This document shows positions 48,398 to 56,898 of a stretch of DNA of 64,000 nucleotides, piece by piece. The notes below the pieces were generated by a model that saw nothing but the letters and a program-made list of their open reading frames with translations, did no database searches and was not told where the DNA came from. A program made the position numbers and the translations under genes. Source of the DNA: Citrobacter amalonaticus (GTDB lineage: Bacteria; Pseudomonadota; Gammaproteobacteria; Enterobacterales; Enterobacteriaceae); contig NZ_CP014015.2 of NCBI RefSeq assembly GCF_001559075.2, forward strand, positions 2,914,001 to 2,978,000, read 5' to 3'. Each line of letters opens with the position of its first letter. Position 1 is the first letter of the stretch.

Positions 48398-49144
48398 TTA
48401 CCTGGCGATGAGCGCGAACACGCCCCAGCCAAAGTATTCCCGCGCGTACGTTACGTGGCGTTTCGGCGAGATGTTTAGCTCGGCCCTGACTTCGGCGGCG
48501 AAGTCGTCGTCAGGATTGGCGTCCAGCCAGCGGCGCATGGTCAGCCATTTCGCAGCTTCATATCGGTCCCAGCCCTCCTGGTCTGCCAGCACCATTTCCA
48601 CTACGTCGTAGCCGAGTTTATCGAATGCACTCACAAGTCCTGGCAGCGTCAGGAAATCGCTTGTCGAGCTGACGCCGCAGGCCTGGGCTATCTCGTCCGT
48701 TGCCGGAAGCTGACGCCAGTAAGGTTCACCGATGAGCATGATCCCGCCCGGTTTAAGGCTCTGCGCCAGCAGTTCGACTGTCCCGGCAAAGCCTCCGGCA
48801 ATCCGGGTCGCGCCGACGCAGGCTGCTACGTCACATTTTTCATTGGCGACGTAACCCGCCGCATCATTATGAATAAAATGTACGCGTTCGCTGACGCCGA
48901 GTTCTTCCGCGCGGTGTATGGCCTGCGCGGTGAAGAGCGAACTCATGTCGATGCCAGTCCCCGTAATGCCATGATCCCGGGCCCAGGTGCAGAGCATCTC
49001 GCCCGAGCCGCTGCCGAGGTCCAGAATGCGGGTCTCCGGTTTCATACGCAGCACACGACCCAGCGTGGCGTACTTCTCTTCGGTGAACGGGTTATGGATG
49101 CGGTGTTCACTTTCGCTGATGGTAAAAATACGTGGGATATCCAT
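48398..49144 (-). CDS. yjhP: SAM-dependent methyltransferase YjhP
   Basis: 248 residues with a class I methyltransferase fold: motif I ILDLGSGSGEMLCTWA (about residues 40-55) and the post-I acidic loop GTGIDMSSLF. It matches E. coli YjhP in length and in order behind yjhQ. The substrate is unknown. It is the last gene of a minus-strand topAI-yjhQ-yjhP operon. Confidence 0.85.
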   Translation of the reverse strand: MDIPRIFTISESEHRIHNPFTEEKYATLGRVLRMKPETRILDLGSGSGEMLCTWARDHGITGTGIDMSSLFTAQAIHRAEELGVSERVHFIHNDAAGYVANEKCDVAACVGATRIAGGFAGTVELLAQSLKPGGIMLIGEPYWRQLPATDEIAQACGVSSTSDFLTLPGLVSAFDKLGYDVVEMVLADQEGWDRYEAAKWLTMRRWLDANPDDDFAAEVRAELNISPKRHVTYAREYFGWGVFALIAR

Positions 49145-49195
49145 TATTTAATTCCTGTTATTGGGTTAAGCACCAAAAAGGGCACAACAAGATTG

Positions 49196-49747
49196 TTATT
49201 CACGCCAGTGCTCCGGTTTCATCAGGGCCTGCGCGCACTGGATGTGGCCGGTCACGTTCATGGGCTGAGCGGTGAGTGATTGCATCATCCAGCAGGCTTT
49301 GTGCTCCCCCGGGATGGGATAAGGTGCCGGATAGCCTTTGTCTCCGGCACAGGGTTCGAACCCATGTCTGGGGTAATAGGTGGCGTGGCCGAGCACAAAT
49401 ACTGTCTGGCAGCCCATCAACCTCAGGTGCTCGATGCCAGTGCGTATCAACCGTCGTCCCACGCCCATCCCCTGGTATTCCGGTATGACTGCCAGGGGAG
49501 CGAGGATATGCATCAGCGGTGAATCCATTTCCCCTTTGAAGGTTGCCCGGGTAAATAAAATATGCCCGACGGCTTTGCCTTCATGTCGGGCCAGCAGCGA
49601 TAACGCAGGGCGCGCGCTTTCATCCTCAAGTAAAGAGGCCGTTAAATCGGCTTCTTTGCTGAAGCCAAATGCGCGGGTTTCGACTTCCCGGATATCACTG
49701 GCATCACTTTCATCTGTGATTTGAAAAGTGAAGTGGTGTGCTGTCAT
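49196..49747 (-). CDS. yjhQ: GNAT-family protein YjhQ, antitoxin partner of TopAI
   Basis: 183 residues with GNAT features: LAVIPEYQGMGVGRRLIRTG (acetyl-CoA loop) and VFVLGHATYYPRHGF. E. coli YjhQ (about 181 residues) was reported to counteract TopAI. The start lies 11 bases after the topAI stop, so the genes are co-transcribed. Ends in a tail QCAQALMKPEHWRE. Confidence 0.85.
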   Translation of the reverse strand: MTAHHFTFQITDESDASDIREVETRAFGFSKEADLTASLLEDESARPALSLLARHEGKAVGHILFTRATFKGEMDSPLMHILAPLAVIPEYQGMGVGRRLIRTGIEHLRLMGCQTVFVLGHATYYPRHGFEPCAGDKGYPAPYPIPGEHKACWMMQSLTAQPMNVTGHIQCAQALMKPEHWRE

Positions 49748-49758
49748 AGAAACTCTCC

Positions 49759-50016
49759 TTAGCGATTATCGAGCTGAGCGCGAACGTTATTCAGCCCGGT
49801 AGTGTTGATTCGATAGGGCTGACCATTGACGGACTTGATAAGTTTTTTGGTTTTGAGTTTTTTGAAGACGGCGAGCGTGCAGTCGGTCAGCAACAGCCCT
49901 TCGCGGGTGTAGCATTCAACGGAAGTGACGCGGCCTGAAGAATCGCGGACGTGCGCAATACGTCCACCTTTAGCGAGAACGTGTAACGTACGTTGTTCCT
50001 GACGGGATAAATTCAT
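49759..50016 (-). CDS. topAI: Topoisomerase I inhibitor toxin TopAI (YjhX)
   Basis: 85 residues (MNLSRQEQRTLHVLAKGGRI...), nearly identical to remembered E. coli YjhX. TopAI binds DNA topoisomerase I and blocks growth when overproduced. It is first in the operon with yjhQ and yjhP. The upstream region holds a leader ORF and hairpin (see separate entries), which in E. coli control translation and Rho-dependent termination. Confidence 0.9.
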   Translation of the reverse strand: MNLSRQEQRTLHVLAKGGRIAHVRDSSGRVTSVECYTREGLLLTDCTLAVFKKLKTKKLIKSVNGQPYRINTTGLNNVRAQLDNR

Positions 50017-50092
50017 ACTGAAGAACCTGTTTAATCATCATGTGCAAAACGTGCAAACACACAGCGGTGTCCGCATTCGATTTCGGCGCATT

Positions 50093-50133
50093 GATAATCA
50101 GTCCGGCCTGAAAAGGTCGGTAAGCTGATTATC
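50093..50133 (-). promoter_or_regulatory. Attenuator-like hairpin in the topAI leader
   Basis: A perfect 9-bp inverted repeat (gataatcag at 50125-50133, ctgattatc at 50093-50101) encloses a second, imperfect stem (ccgacct...aggccgg). The stop codon of the leader ORF lies inside the 5' arm, so a ribosome at the end of the leader would open the stem. This fits translation-dependent control of topAI. Confidence 0.65.
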
Positions 50134-50155
50134 GGATGATTACATTCTCCAGCAT
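50129..50155 (-). CDS. Leader peptide ORF upstream of topAI (toiL-like)
   Basis: ATG at 50155, eight codons MLENVIIR and a TAA at 50129-50131, with gagg about seven bases before the start. It corresponds in position to toiL, the antibiotic-sensing leader described upstream of topAI in E. coli; I cannot confirm sequence identity from memory. Too short to be judged by coding statistics, so the support is the RBS and the overlap with the hairpin. Confidence 0.55.
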   Translation of the reverse strand: MLENVIIR

Positions 50156-50392
50156 CAAAGCCTCGGGTAGAGATGAAAGGTATTTACGGAGCGAATAATA
50201 ACACGCAGTTTTAGCAGGGATATGTTTCAGTAGAAAAAGTGTGATGTACTTCGGAAATCGAACGCCAGCTCATTTACTGAAAAAAGGCAGGTGCACTGTC
50301 GAATGCAGGTTTTAGTACCCCTTATATGGCCTCATTGGCTTTTCCCCTCCGGAGGTTATTCTCCTTTTGTTAAATCCAGAACATAAATATGC

Positions 50393-50833
50393 TCACCCAT
50401 CTTCGATGCCTGAAAAGTTGAAGCCAATCCTGATAAGTAATTTTATTGAAAGGGTATTTTCCGGATCCACACCGGCTTTGATGAGTGAAAAACCGTTCTC
50501 TTTTATCCAGTCGATCGTGGCGGTAATTGCTTCAATTGCATATCCCTGGCGAGCATAAGCGGGACTGATGGTATAGCCGAGCCAAAACACATCGCATTGC
50601 TGACGTAAATAAATATCACCAATCAAAACCTGCGTCAGCTTGTTGACAATGGCCAATTGAATACCGCGAGCAAGTGTAAGAACTCCCAGCAACTCTGCTT
50701 CATAGTCCTCTTTTGTTAGCCCCTTAAATCCCTGATATTTCATCCACTCAGCATCATTACGATACACCATAAAACTATCAATTTCGTGTGACTGAAATGG
50801 TCGAATGATGCATCTTGACGATATTATTTGCAT
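50393..50833 (-). CDS. GNAT-family N-acetyltransferase (RimJ/RimL-like)
   Basis: 146 residues: CIIRPFQSHEIDSFMVYRND at the start, GYTISPAYARQGYAIEAITA as the acetyl-CoA loop and DPENTLSIKLLIRIGFNFSG near the end. The substrate is unknown. It stands alone between the topAI leader and the second VOC gene. Confidence 0.8.
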   Translation of the reverse strand: MQIISSRCIIRPFQSHEIDSFMVYRNDAEWMKYQGFKGLTKEDYEAELLGVLTLARGIQLAIVNKLTQVLIGDIYLRQQCDVFWLGYTISPAYARQGYAIEAITATIDWIKENGFSLIKAGVDPENTLSIKLLIRIGFNFSGIEDG

Positions 50834-50977
50834 AAGGCTTCCTGTTTAATGATTCTCCTGCCCCAGTCTCTGCGACTACAAGAGTTACCGCCTGACGCTA
50901 CTCCCGACGGCTACTCTCTGACTATGTCCGGTGCGTCGCCGCTTTCATACACAACACGAAAACTGTCAGTTTGATTT

Positions 50978-51370
50978 TCAACCCTCATCGGCATAGAACA
51001 CAAACGCCAGCTTATTCCCGTCCGGATCGCGTACATAGGCACTATGGAATCCCTGTCCGTATTGTGGCCTGTGCCCCGGTGTACCTTCATCCCTGGCACC
51101 CAGACTGATAGCAAGTTCGTACAACTGCTGGATGTGTTCAAACGAGTGGGTATTCAGTGCGACCATCGTGCCATTACCAACGCTCGCTGGTTGCTGGTTA
51201 AAGGGCCTGCCGACGCACAATCCGATGGTATGGTTATTGCTGAACGTCCCCCAGGATGCGCCTTCTTCATTACGGCCTGCCTTTGGATGTCCAAGCAATT
51301 CCATCAGCGGATCGTAGAACCTTATGGCGCGCTGTAGATCGTTAGTACCCAGCATCACGTAAGAAAACAT
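50978..51370 (-). CDS. VOC-family protein, copy 2
   Basis: 130 residues, a paralogue of the protein at 47579-47971: both begin MFSY(I/V)MLGTNDL and share FYDPLM, GNG(V/T)MVAL, EHIQQL and SAYVRDPDGNKLAFV. It is diverged, so not a recent copy. Upstream on the same strand lies a decayed zinc-ribbon gene, mirroring the first module. Function unknown. Confidence 0.85.
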   Translation of the reverse strand: MFSYVMLGTNDLQRAIRFYDPLMELLGHPKAGRNEEGASWGTFSNNHTIGLCVGRPFNQQPASVGNGTMVALNTHSFEHIQQLYELAISLGARDEGTPGHRPQYGQGFHSAYVRDPDGNKLAFVFYADEG

Positions 51371-51939
51371 AAACCCTCCTTAATCTCTTTTGCATTATTG
51401 CTCCTGGCAGCCTACCGGTGATACTGACTGCCCCTGGTGCTGCTTGCCCAGTTTAAGCAGACCGGAAACCAATAGATGACGGCTATACCGGCTAGCAGTG
51501 CCGCGTAGTGGAAGGTCATCCTGCCGCCAGCAGAAAGTAAATCCATCGAGTTGCATCACCGGAAAGAGTAAATGCGCTCTAAGCAAGAATACAGGCGGAT
51601 ATCGGCATCTCATAGGCCTGACAAAACTGTTCGTGCTATGTCATAACACGCACCTTCTGTCGTTTAATTGTCTACTAAATATACAGAATTGCTGCGCGGC
51701 GTTTAGCGGGTCAGATCAAGAGATGCTGCTGATAACATTATGAATATTGACTCAACTCATATGTCCAATGAATGCCGCTTTGATAGTCTTACTGTATCTC
51801 TTTGGTCGTTGACAGGATTGTAACGTTGGAAATCTTTTTTTAACCCGCTGAAAAATAACTCTTAAATATTTTTCGAACATAAACATCTATGGTCCGTTCA
51901 GTGCGGATCCGGTTTTGTATGGGTTAAAAAAGGTACGTT
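51371..51939. other. Intergenic region with decayed genes
   Basis: 569 bases without an intact recognised gene. A 44-codon minus-strand frame at 51412-51546 (MDLLSAGGRMTFHYAALLAG...) has a short hydrophobic stretch and could be a gene remnant. The zinc-ribbon relic lies at 51594-51644. The remainder up to 51939 is AT-rich and probably holds the promoter of the DUF1062 gene. Confidence 0.4.
51594..51644 (-). pseudogene. Relic of a second zinc-ribbon gene
   Basis: About 50 bases align with the start of the zinc-ribbon gene at 48270. The intact gene reads M-S-Q-H-E-Q-F-C-Q-A-C-G-M-P-M; here the frame reads M-T-stop-H-E-Q-F-C-Q-A-Y-E-M-P-I. Codon 3 is a TAG and the second zinc Cys is Tyr. The similarity stops after about 17 codons, so the gene is both nonsense-mutated and truncated. 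Confidence 0.75.
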
Positions 51940-52548
51940 ATGAAAGTTACATGGACCGTCACGCCTGTGGGGTATCAGCGCATCGCGAAACGCTGCCCTT
52001 CATGCAGCATTAAACGGGACTTTTTGCCTTCGGGGGCATTTCGGGTTAATTCGCAAAAGAAGGTGCTGGACGTGTGGAGTATCTACAAATGCACACACTG
52101 CGATTACACCTGGAATATATCCCTGTTTACGCGCCTGCACGTCAGCAAAATTGACCGCGAACTTCATCACCGATTGATGATGAACGATGCAGCCACGGTT
52201 CTACATTTTGCCTATGACACAGCTACGCTGAAGCGAAATAATGCCGAGCTATCGGGTCGGCCTGATTTTACCGTTCAGGAACGCTGGCCGGTAAGCATCA
52301 CTGCCCACCAGCGGGTCCGCGTTAGTGTCAGGATTTCCCGTTCATTCCAGGTCAGCCTGTTGTCGATTTTGAAGCAGCAGCTCATGCTGAGCGCTGGTGA
52401 AATTCAGAGAAGGGTTGCAGTAGGGCATATAAGTGGAGTTACGCTGAAAATGCTTAAATCGAGAAAGCTGAAGGCAGCGGAATATCACTTCCAGCTATCT
52501 GCGGAAACGATGTTCGCCCGGCGCAGGATCGTTCTGACGCATCGTTAA
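51940..52548 (+). CDS. DUF1062-type zinc-ribbon protein
   Basis: 202 residues. N-terminal cysteine pairs RCPSCSIKRDF and KCTHCDYTWN form a zinc ribbon; the following part is basic and helical (about residues 70-202). This matches DUF1062 proteins, whose function is unknown. ATG at 51940, with a weak Shine-Dalgarno (aaggt) upstream. It is followed by a 72-base inverted-repeat structure. Confidence 0.75.
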   Translation: MKVTWTVTPVGYQRIAKRCPSCSIKRDFLPSGAFRVNSQKKVLDVWSIYKCTHCDYTWNISLFTRLHVSKIDRELHHRLMMNDAATVLHFAYDTATLKRNNAELSGRPDFTVQERWPVSITAHQRVRVSVRISRSFQVSLLSILKQQLMLSAGEIQRRVAVGHISGVTLKMLKSRKLKAAEYHFQLSAETMFARRRIVLTHR

Positions 52549-52554
52549 AAGTAA

Positions 52555-52626
52555 GAAGCTCATCTTGAGGTCGGTTGTGCCAGTAGGGTAATGGCTTAGC
52601 AGAAGGACAGATTCAAGATGAGCTTC
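52555..52626. repeat. Perfect 14-bp inverted repeat, 72-base hairpin
   Basis: gaagctcatcttga (52555-52568) and tcaagatgagcttc (52613-52626) are exact reverse complements separated by 44 bases. It starts 7 bases after the DUF1062 stop. It may be a transcript-end structure or a small non-autonomous palindromic element; no T-run follows. Confidence 0.7.
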
Positions 52627-52685
52627 AGGTGAATTACATTGCCTGTGACATAAGCTACAGGCAGTGATGAAACTTAGGGGGAAAT

Positions 52686-53026
52686 ATGAATGAGCATGCG
52701 GTTCTGAAATTGCTTAAAGAGCTGGATATATCTTTTCAGTACATATCACATCCGGAAGTGAAGACGGTCGCTGACCATGCGAGTTTTGCTGCGGATTTTC
52801 CGGCACAGTTGCTGAAGAACCTGTTACTCAAAAATAGTTCTGGTAAGCATTTCTACCTGTATGTTCTTGATGGCAATAAAAAGGCAGATCTTCGCGAGTT
52901 AGCGCTCCAGCGTAATGAATCGCGTCTGTCTTTCGCTAAACCAGACGAGTTAATAGAAATACTCGGTGTGGAACCTAGCGGGGTTACGCCTTTCGCTATT
53001 GCACATAACAAGGAGAAGGATATTCG
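52686..53026 (+). pseudogene. YbaK/ProXp-type aminoacyl-tRNA deacylase, 5' part (split by IS66)
   Basis: ATG at 52686 with ggggga upstream; 113 codons up to the IS junction (MNEHAVLKLLKELDISFQYI, then HPEVKTVADH, LLKNLLLKNSSGKHFYLYVL). This is the N-terminal part of the YbaK/ProX trans-editing fold that removes mischarged amino acids from tRNA. The IS adds only CGG-TAA to the frame. The remainder lies at 55476-55662. Removing the IS and one target copy restores a continuous 175-residue frame. Confidence 0.85.
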
Positions 53027-53063
53027 GTAAGCGTGCAGCGAGAACCGTATTGACGGGGAGGTG

Positions 53064-54602
53064 TTATTCAGTTGGCAATGCTACGCGGCAGGGGAGCAGT
53101 TCGCTGACCCGGTTTATCGGCCAGTCAGCAATGACGTCAAGGACATAGCGGAGGTAGCTTTCTGGCTCCACACCGTTCAGTTTGCACGTCCCGATCAGGC
53201 TGTACAGCAACGCGCCGCGCTCACCTCCGTGATCCGAACCGAAGAACAGCCAGTTTTTTCGACCCAGGCTGACCGTCCGCAGAGCATTTTCAGCGATGTT
53301 GTTATCTGCTTCCGCCCAGCCATCGTCTGCATAGTACGTCAGGGCCGGCCACTGGTTCAGGGCGTATGCGAACGCTTTCGCCAGTTCTGAGTGTCGCGAC
53401 AGGGTTTTCATCTTTTCACGCAGCCAGCTTTCCAGTGATTTCAGCAGTGGCTTCGTTTTCTGCTGACGTTCGGCAAGGCGCTGTTCTGCCGGTATTCCCC
53501 TTATTTCCGCCTCGATGATATACAACTCGCCGATACGCTTCAGGGCTTCATCCGTCAGCGCCGATGGCGTTCGGACATGCACATCGTGGATTTTTCGGCG
53601 GGCGTGAGCCCAGCAGGCGGCTTCCATTATCCGGCCATTGCGGTAAAGCTCGTTGAACCCGGCGTATGCATCCGCCTGCAGCACACCGCTGAAGCCGGCA
53701 AGATGGGTCTGCGGGTGGATGCCTTTTCTGTCCGGGCTATAGGCGAACCACACGGCCGGTGCCAGCGCTGACCCGGCGTTGCGGTCGTCGCGAACGTATG
53801 TCCACAACCGCCCGGTCTTCGTCTTCTTATTACCCGGCAACAGCACCTGCACCGGGGTATCATCGGCATGGAGTTTGCCATCGGTCAGGACATAGTCCTG
53901 AAGCGCCTCTTCCAGCGGTGACAGCAGCCGGCAGCATGCATCCACCCAGCCCGACAGCAGTGAACGGCTCAGGTCCACACCCTGGCGACCGTATATTTCT
54001 GACTGACGATACAGCGGGGTATGCTCTGCATACTTTGAACTCAGCACGCGCGCCAGCAGCCCCGGCCCGGCGATACCCCGCTCGATGGGGCGTGAAGGCG
54101 CGGGGGCCTGCACGATGGCGTCGCATTTTGTGCAGGCGTGTTTTTCCCGCACGGTCCGGATAACCCTGAAGGCGCTGCGCATCAGCTCCAGCTGTTCGGC
54201 GGCATCTTCGCCCAGGTAACTCAACGCACCGCCGCAGTCCGGGCAGCATGCCTCTGCCGGCAGCAGCCGTTTTTCGTCACGGGAGAGTGATGCGGGGAAC
54301 GGTTTGCGGGTGCGGGTCTGACGCAACGGACGCTGCACTGTCGGGTCATCCACCCGACCGGTCAGAGCATCGCTTTCTTTCTGCAGCCGGTTCAGGTCGG
54401 CTTCCATCTGTGCGATGCGGCGGGAGACCTTTTCGGAACGACTGCCGAAGTTCATCCGGCGAAGTTTATCCAGCTGCGCCTGCAGCTTGTCTATTTCGCG
54501 CTCCCGGTTGCTCAGCTTTTCCTGCAGGGCGTGGATCAACGCTTCCTGTTCAGCCAGGCGCTGTTTCAGCAGAAGGATGTCGTCAGAAGAGGTGTCGTTC
54601 AT
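53064..54602 (-). CDS. tnpC: IS66-family transposase TnpC
   Basis: 512 residues. An N-terminal coiled coil (LLKQRLAEQEALIHALQEKL, about 11-50), a zinc finger (ACCPDCGG, about 117-124), then the DDE catalytic domain with DDTPVQVL and ADAYAGFNELY segments, and an AEADNNIAENALR C-terminal motif. It cuts and joins IS ends. Full-length with no stop. Confidence 0.95.
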   Translation of the reverse strand: MNDTSSDDILLLKQRLAEQEALIHALQEKLSNREREIDKLQAQLDKLRRMNFGSRSEKVSRRIAQMEADLNRLQKESDALTGRVDDPTVQRPLRQTRTRKPFPASLSRDEKRLLPAEACCPDCGGALSYLGEDAAEQLELMRSAFRVIRTVREKHACTKCDAIVQAPAPSRPIERGIAGPGLLARVLSSKYAEHTPLYRQSEIYGRQGVDLSRSLLSGWVDACCRLLSPLEEALQDYVLTDGKLHADDTPVQVLLPGNKKTKTGRLWTYVRDDRNAGSALAPAVWFAYSPDRKGIHPQTHLAGFSGVLQADAYAGFNELYRNGRIMEAACWAHARRKIHDVHVRTPSALTDEALKRIGELYIIEAEIRGIPAEQRLAERQQKTKPLLKSLESWLREKMKTLSRHSELAKAFAYALNQWPALTYYADDGWAEADNNIAENALRTVSLGRKNWLFFGSDHGGERGALLYSLIGTCKLNGVEPESYLRYVLDVIADWPINRVSELLPCRVALPTE

Positions 54603-54651
54603 AAGCCCGCATTTTACCAGGCTTATTCTGCAACAACCAGGATAAAGAGGC

Positions 54652-54998
54652 CTACAGCATGGTCAGGGAGGTCAGCAACCGCTTCGGCTGTCGCCAGTCG
54701 ATGCCTTCCAACAACATTGCCAGCTGCGCCGGTGTCAGGAACACTTTGCCATCGCGGGCTGACGGCCAGGCGAAGCGCCCGCGCTCCAGCCGTTTGGTCA
54801 GCAGGCACAGCCCGTCTCCGGTAGACCACAGCAGTTTGACCTGACTGCCACTGCGGCCCGGAAGATGAAGACGTGGCCGGACATCGGATCATCTTTCAGC
54901 GCCGTCTGCACTTTTGCAGCCAGCCCGTTGAAGCCGTTGCGCATGTCGGTGATACCGGCAACCAGCCAGATCTTGGTCCCGGAAGGTAACGGGATCAT
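54652..54998 (-). pseudogene. tnpB: IS66 tnpB (Orf2), frameshifted by a single-base deletion
   Basis: Starts MIPLPSGTKIWLVAGITDMRN at 54998, overlapping the tnpA stop (ATGA). Near 54855 one G is missing, so the family sequence FRGRSGSQVK shifts out of frame and resumes in another frame to the TAG at 54652. Total length 347 is one base short of the 348 expected for 115 codons plus stop. TnpB is an accessory DNA-binding protein needed for efficient transposition of many IS66 elements. Confidence 0.88.
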
Positions 54999-55375
54999 CA
55001 CTTCAGTTCCTGTATCAGCAGAGTCAGGAGCTTTTCGCTGACCGTACCATTAAGGCGGAGCGTCCCGTGCCGGAACGTTACCTCACAGCTGATACTGAGA
55101 GCCTCCGGGCCCTCAGCGGTTAGTTCTGGCTGTACGGAGGTGGCATCGAGAGTCACAGGGAGTAGCTGAGGACTCTCTGAGGAAGGTAACAGCAGCTTTC
55201 CCTCACGCCATTGTTGGCGCCATTTGAACAACAGATTGGCGTTAATGCCATTTTCAAGCGCCAGTTTTGAGATGGATATCCCGGGTTCACAGGAGGCAGC
55301 TACGAGCTGCTTTTTAAACTCAGGAGAATAATTAGGGCAGCCCTTACGCCTGCCGGGAGTCATATTTTTCTGCAT
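54998..55375 (-). CDS. tnpA: IS66-family accessory protein TnpA (helix-turn-helix)
   Basis: 125 residues from the ATG at 55375 (MQKNMTPGRRKGCPNYSPEF); a GTG seven codons earlier is an alternative start. Residues 15-50 form a transposase_8-type helix-turn-helix (LVAASCEPGISISKLALENG, INANLLFKWRQQW). First ORF of the IS. Ends with an ATGA overlap with tnpB. Confidence 0.9.
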   Translation of the reverse strand: MQKNMTPGRRKGCPNYSPEFKKQLVAASCEPGISISKLALENGINANLLFKWRQQWREGKLLLPSSESPQLLPVTLDATSVQPELTAEGPEALSISCEVTFRHGTLRLNGTVSEKLLTLLIQELK

Positions 55376-55475
55376 ATCTGACACTTTGGTTCCCACTACT
55401 TATTTGGTGGACACCACTTTGTCGTATGCTTCAGATTATGACCAGACGGCTCTCGCTGGACGCTTACGATATTCG

Positions 55476-55662
55476 AATTGTTATCGATACTTCTGTATCA
55501 GCGAGTCGGTCACTGGGTTTTCACCCTCTGATTAACACAGCTTCGGTTTGTATTTCCAAACAAGACTTATTGCGCCTACTGACATTTTTGGATTACTCCC
55601 CCGTTGATGTTCAGACCGATAGCGTGCTCTTAGTACTCGCGCGAACAACGGATGCGTTCTAA
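55476..55662 (+). pseudogene. YbaK/ProXp-type deacylase, 3' part (split by IS66)
   Basis: Continues the frame from 53026 through the target duplication: ...KEKD-IR then IVIDTSVSASRSLGFHPLIN, TASVCISKQDLLRL and a TAA at 55660-55662. The FHPLINTAS segment is typical of the YbaK C-terminal half. With the 5' part it gives 175 residues, the usual family size. Confidence 0.85.
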
Positions 55663-55839
55663 TAGCCAGTCTTCGACTTCACTCTGTCGCCAGCGGGAGC
55701 TGCGGCCCAGCTTAATCGGCTTCGGGAATAGGCCATCTTTAATCAGCTTGTAAAACCACTTATCTGTCAGCCCCGTTAGCTTCGTGATGAACCGCATATC
55801 CACCAGGTGGTCATCAAGCAAAGAAATTTGTTCTGTCAT
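55630..55839 (-). CDS. AlpA-family phage regulatory protein
   Basis: 69 residues from the ATG at 55839 (MTEQISLLDDHLVDMRFITK); longer starts at 55854 or 55908 are possible. A MerR/AlpA-like helix-turn-helix (FITKLTGLTDKWFYKLIKDG) and the motif FPKPIKLGRSSRWRQSEVEDWL are diagnostic. AlpA/Vis proteins control P4-type satellite and cryptic-prophage genes, including integrase or excision. It overlaps the end of the split YbaK frame on the other strand by about 33 bases. Confidence 0.88.
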   Translation of the reverse strand: MTEQISLLDDHLVDMRFITKLTGLTDKWFYKLIKDGLFPKPIKLGRSSRWRQSEVEDWLLERIRCSREY

Positions 55840-55946
55840 GATGCTGTCTTCCATTGTGGGATCATCCTGAGCTGGCGGTTGATTGCTCGTTACCACCAGC
55901 CCTTCCACATCAATGGATTGATACGTAAAAAAGTGCAGAACGCGAG

Positions 55947-56494
55947 CTACACCGTGCGAGGACGCCCCAGTCCGCTGGGCGGCGGTACCTCACTGGCTCC
56001 GTAGTAATAGTGACCGTGCTTTTGTTCTTCTTTGGCAAGGTAGCTGATGATGTAGCGCAGGTTATCGATGGCTTCGGTATCATCGTAGTTCACTGGCTTA
56101 TCAATACTGACTTCATAAGTGGACTTGTATTCGCAGCGGTTGTAATAGCCTTCTCGTTGCGTTATTTCCCGCCATATTGTTCCTACTCTCTCAGCTATTG
56201 GGTAGGTAGCCTGATTAAGGTGCCTGTCGAGATAGAACACGATATGGGCATGGCACCCGTGGTCTACAGAGTTCTCGAGAACCCAGAAATATCCTGCCAG
56301 ATTTGTGTGCTGCAGGGTGCGTTCAACCAGCATGCGCACCTCGCGCTCGGTTTCATTCCATGAATGACGTTTATAGCGCTCTGTACCTTTTTGATAGAAC
56401 AGGTCGAGTCTGAGTGCCTGTATTCGGGAGTATCGGTTCAGTAGCTGATTCAGGTGGTCATTGAGTAGAGACAGCAGAAACCAGTTCATCGTGT
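55947..56494 (-). pseudogene. Inovirus Gp2-like replication protein (YagK/YfjJ type), main part split by IS911
   Basis: Downstream of the IS the frame reads from MNWFLLSLLNDHLNQLLNRY through LRLDLFYQK, HAHIVFYLDRHLN and LRYIISYLAKEEQ. This is the inovirus Gp2/YagK-YfjJ family seen in P4-like cryptic prophages. The first 12 codons (MHTPYPFNSRYT) are split: ten codons and one base lie at 57748-57778 beyond the IS. Joining both parts without one ATC copy gives an uninterrupted 192-residue frame. A downstream ATG (56489) could still give a shorter product. Confidence 0.8.
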
Positions 56495-56569
56495 ATCTGT
56501 AGTGGTTTACTGAATTTGGCCACCTGAACAGAGGTGATATGCTCATCTCAGAACAATACAGGTGTCCCA

Positions 56570-56872
<303 letters not shown>

Positions 56873-56898
56873 TCGAGAAACTCAGAGCGCAGTATCCT

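Larger units (their letters stand above)
53027..55467 (-). mobile_element. IS66-family insertion sequence with 8-bp target duplication
   Basis: 2441 bp bounded by imperfect inverted repeats gtaagcgtgcagcgagaaccg (53027) and the complement of cggctctcgctggacgcttac (ending 55467). It is flanked by the exact 8-bp duplication gatattcg (53019-53026 and 55468-55475), the IS66 hallmark. It carries tnpA, tnpB and tnpC on the minus strand, with tnpB frameshifted. It splits a YbaK-type gene. Confidence 0.95.

Noticed and set aside
51395..51613. 72-codon minus-strand frame
   Set aside because: It has no ribosome-binding site or family pattern and overlaps decayed sequence, so I do not call it a gene.
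52686..53030. The 114-residue frame as a complete YbaK-like gene
   Set aside because: The stop is supplied by the first bases of the IS66 element; the real gene continues after 55475.
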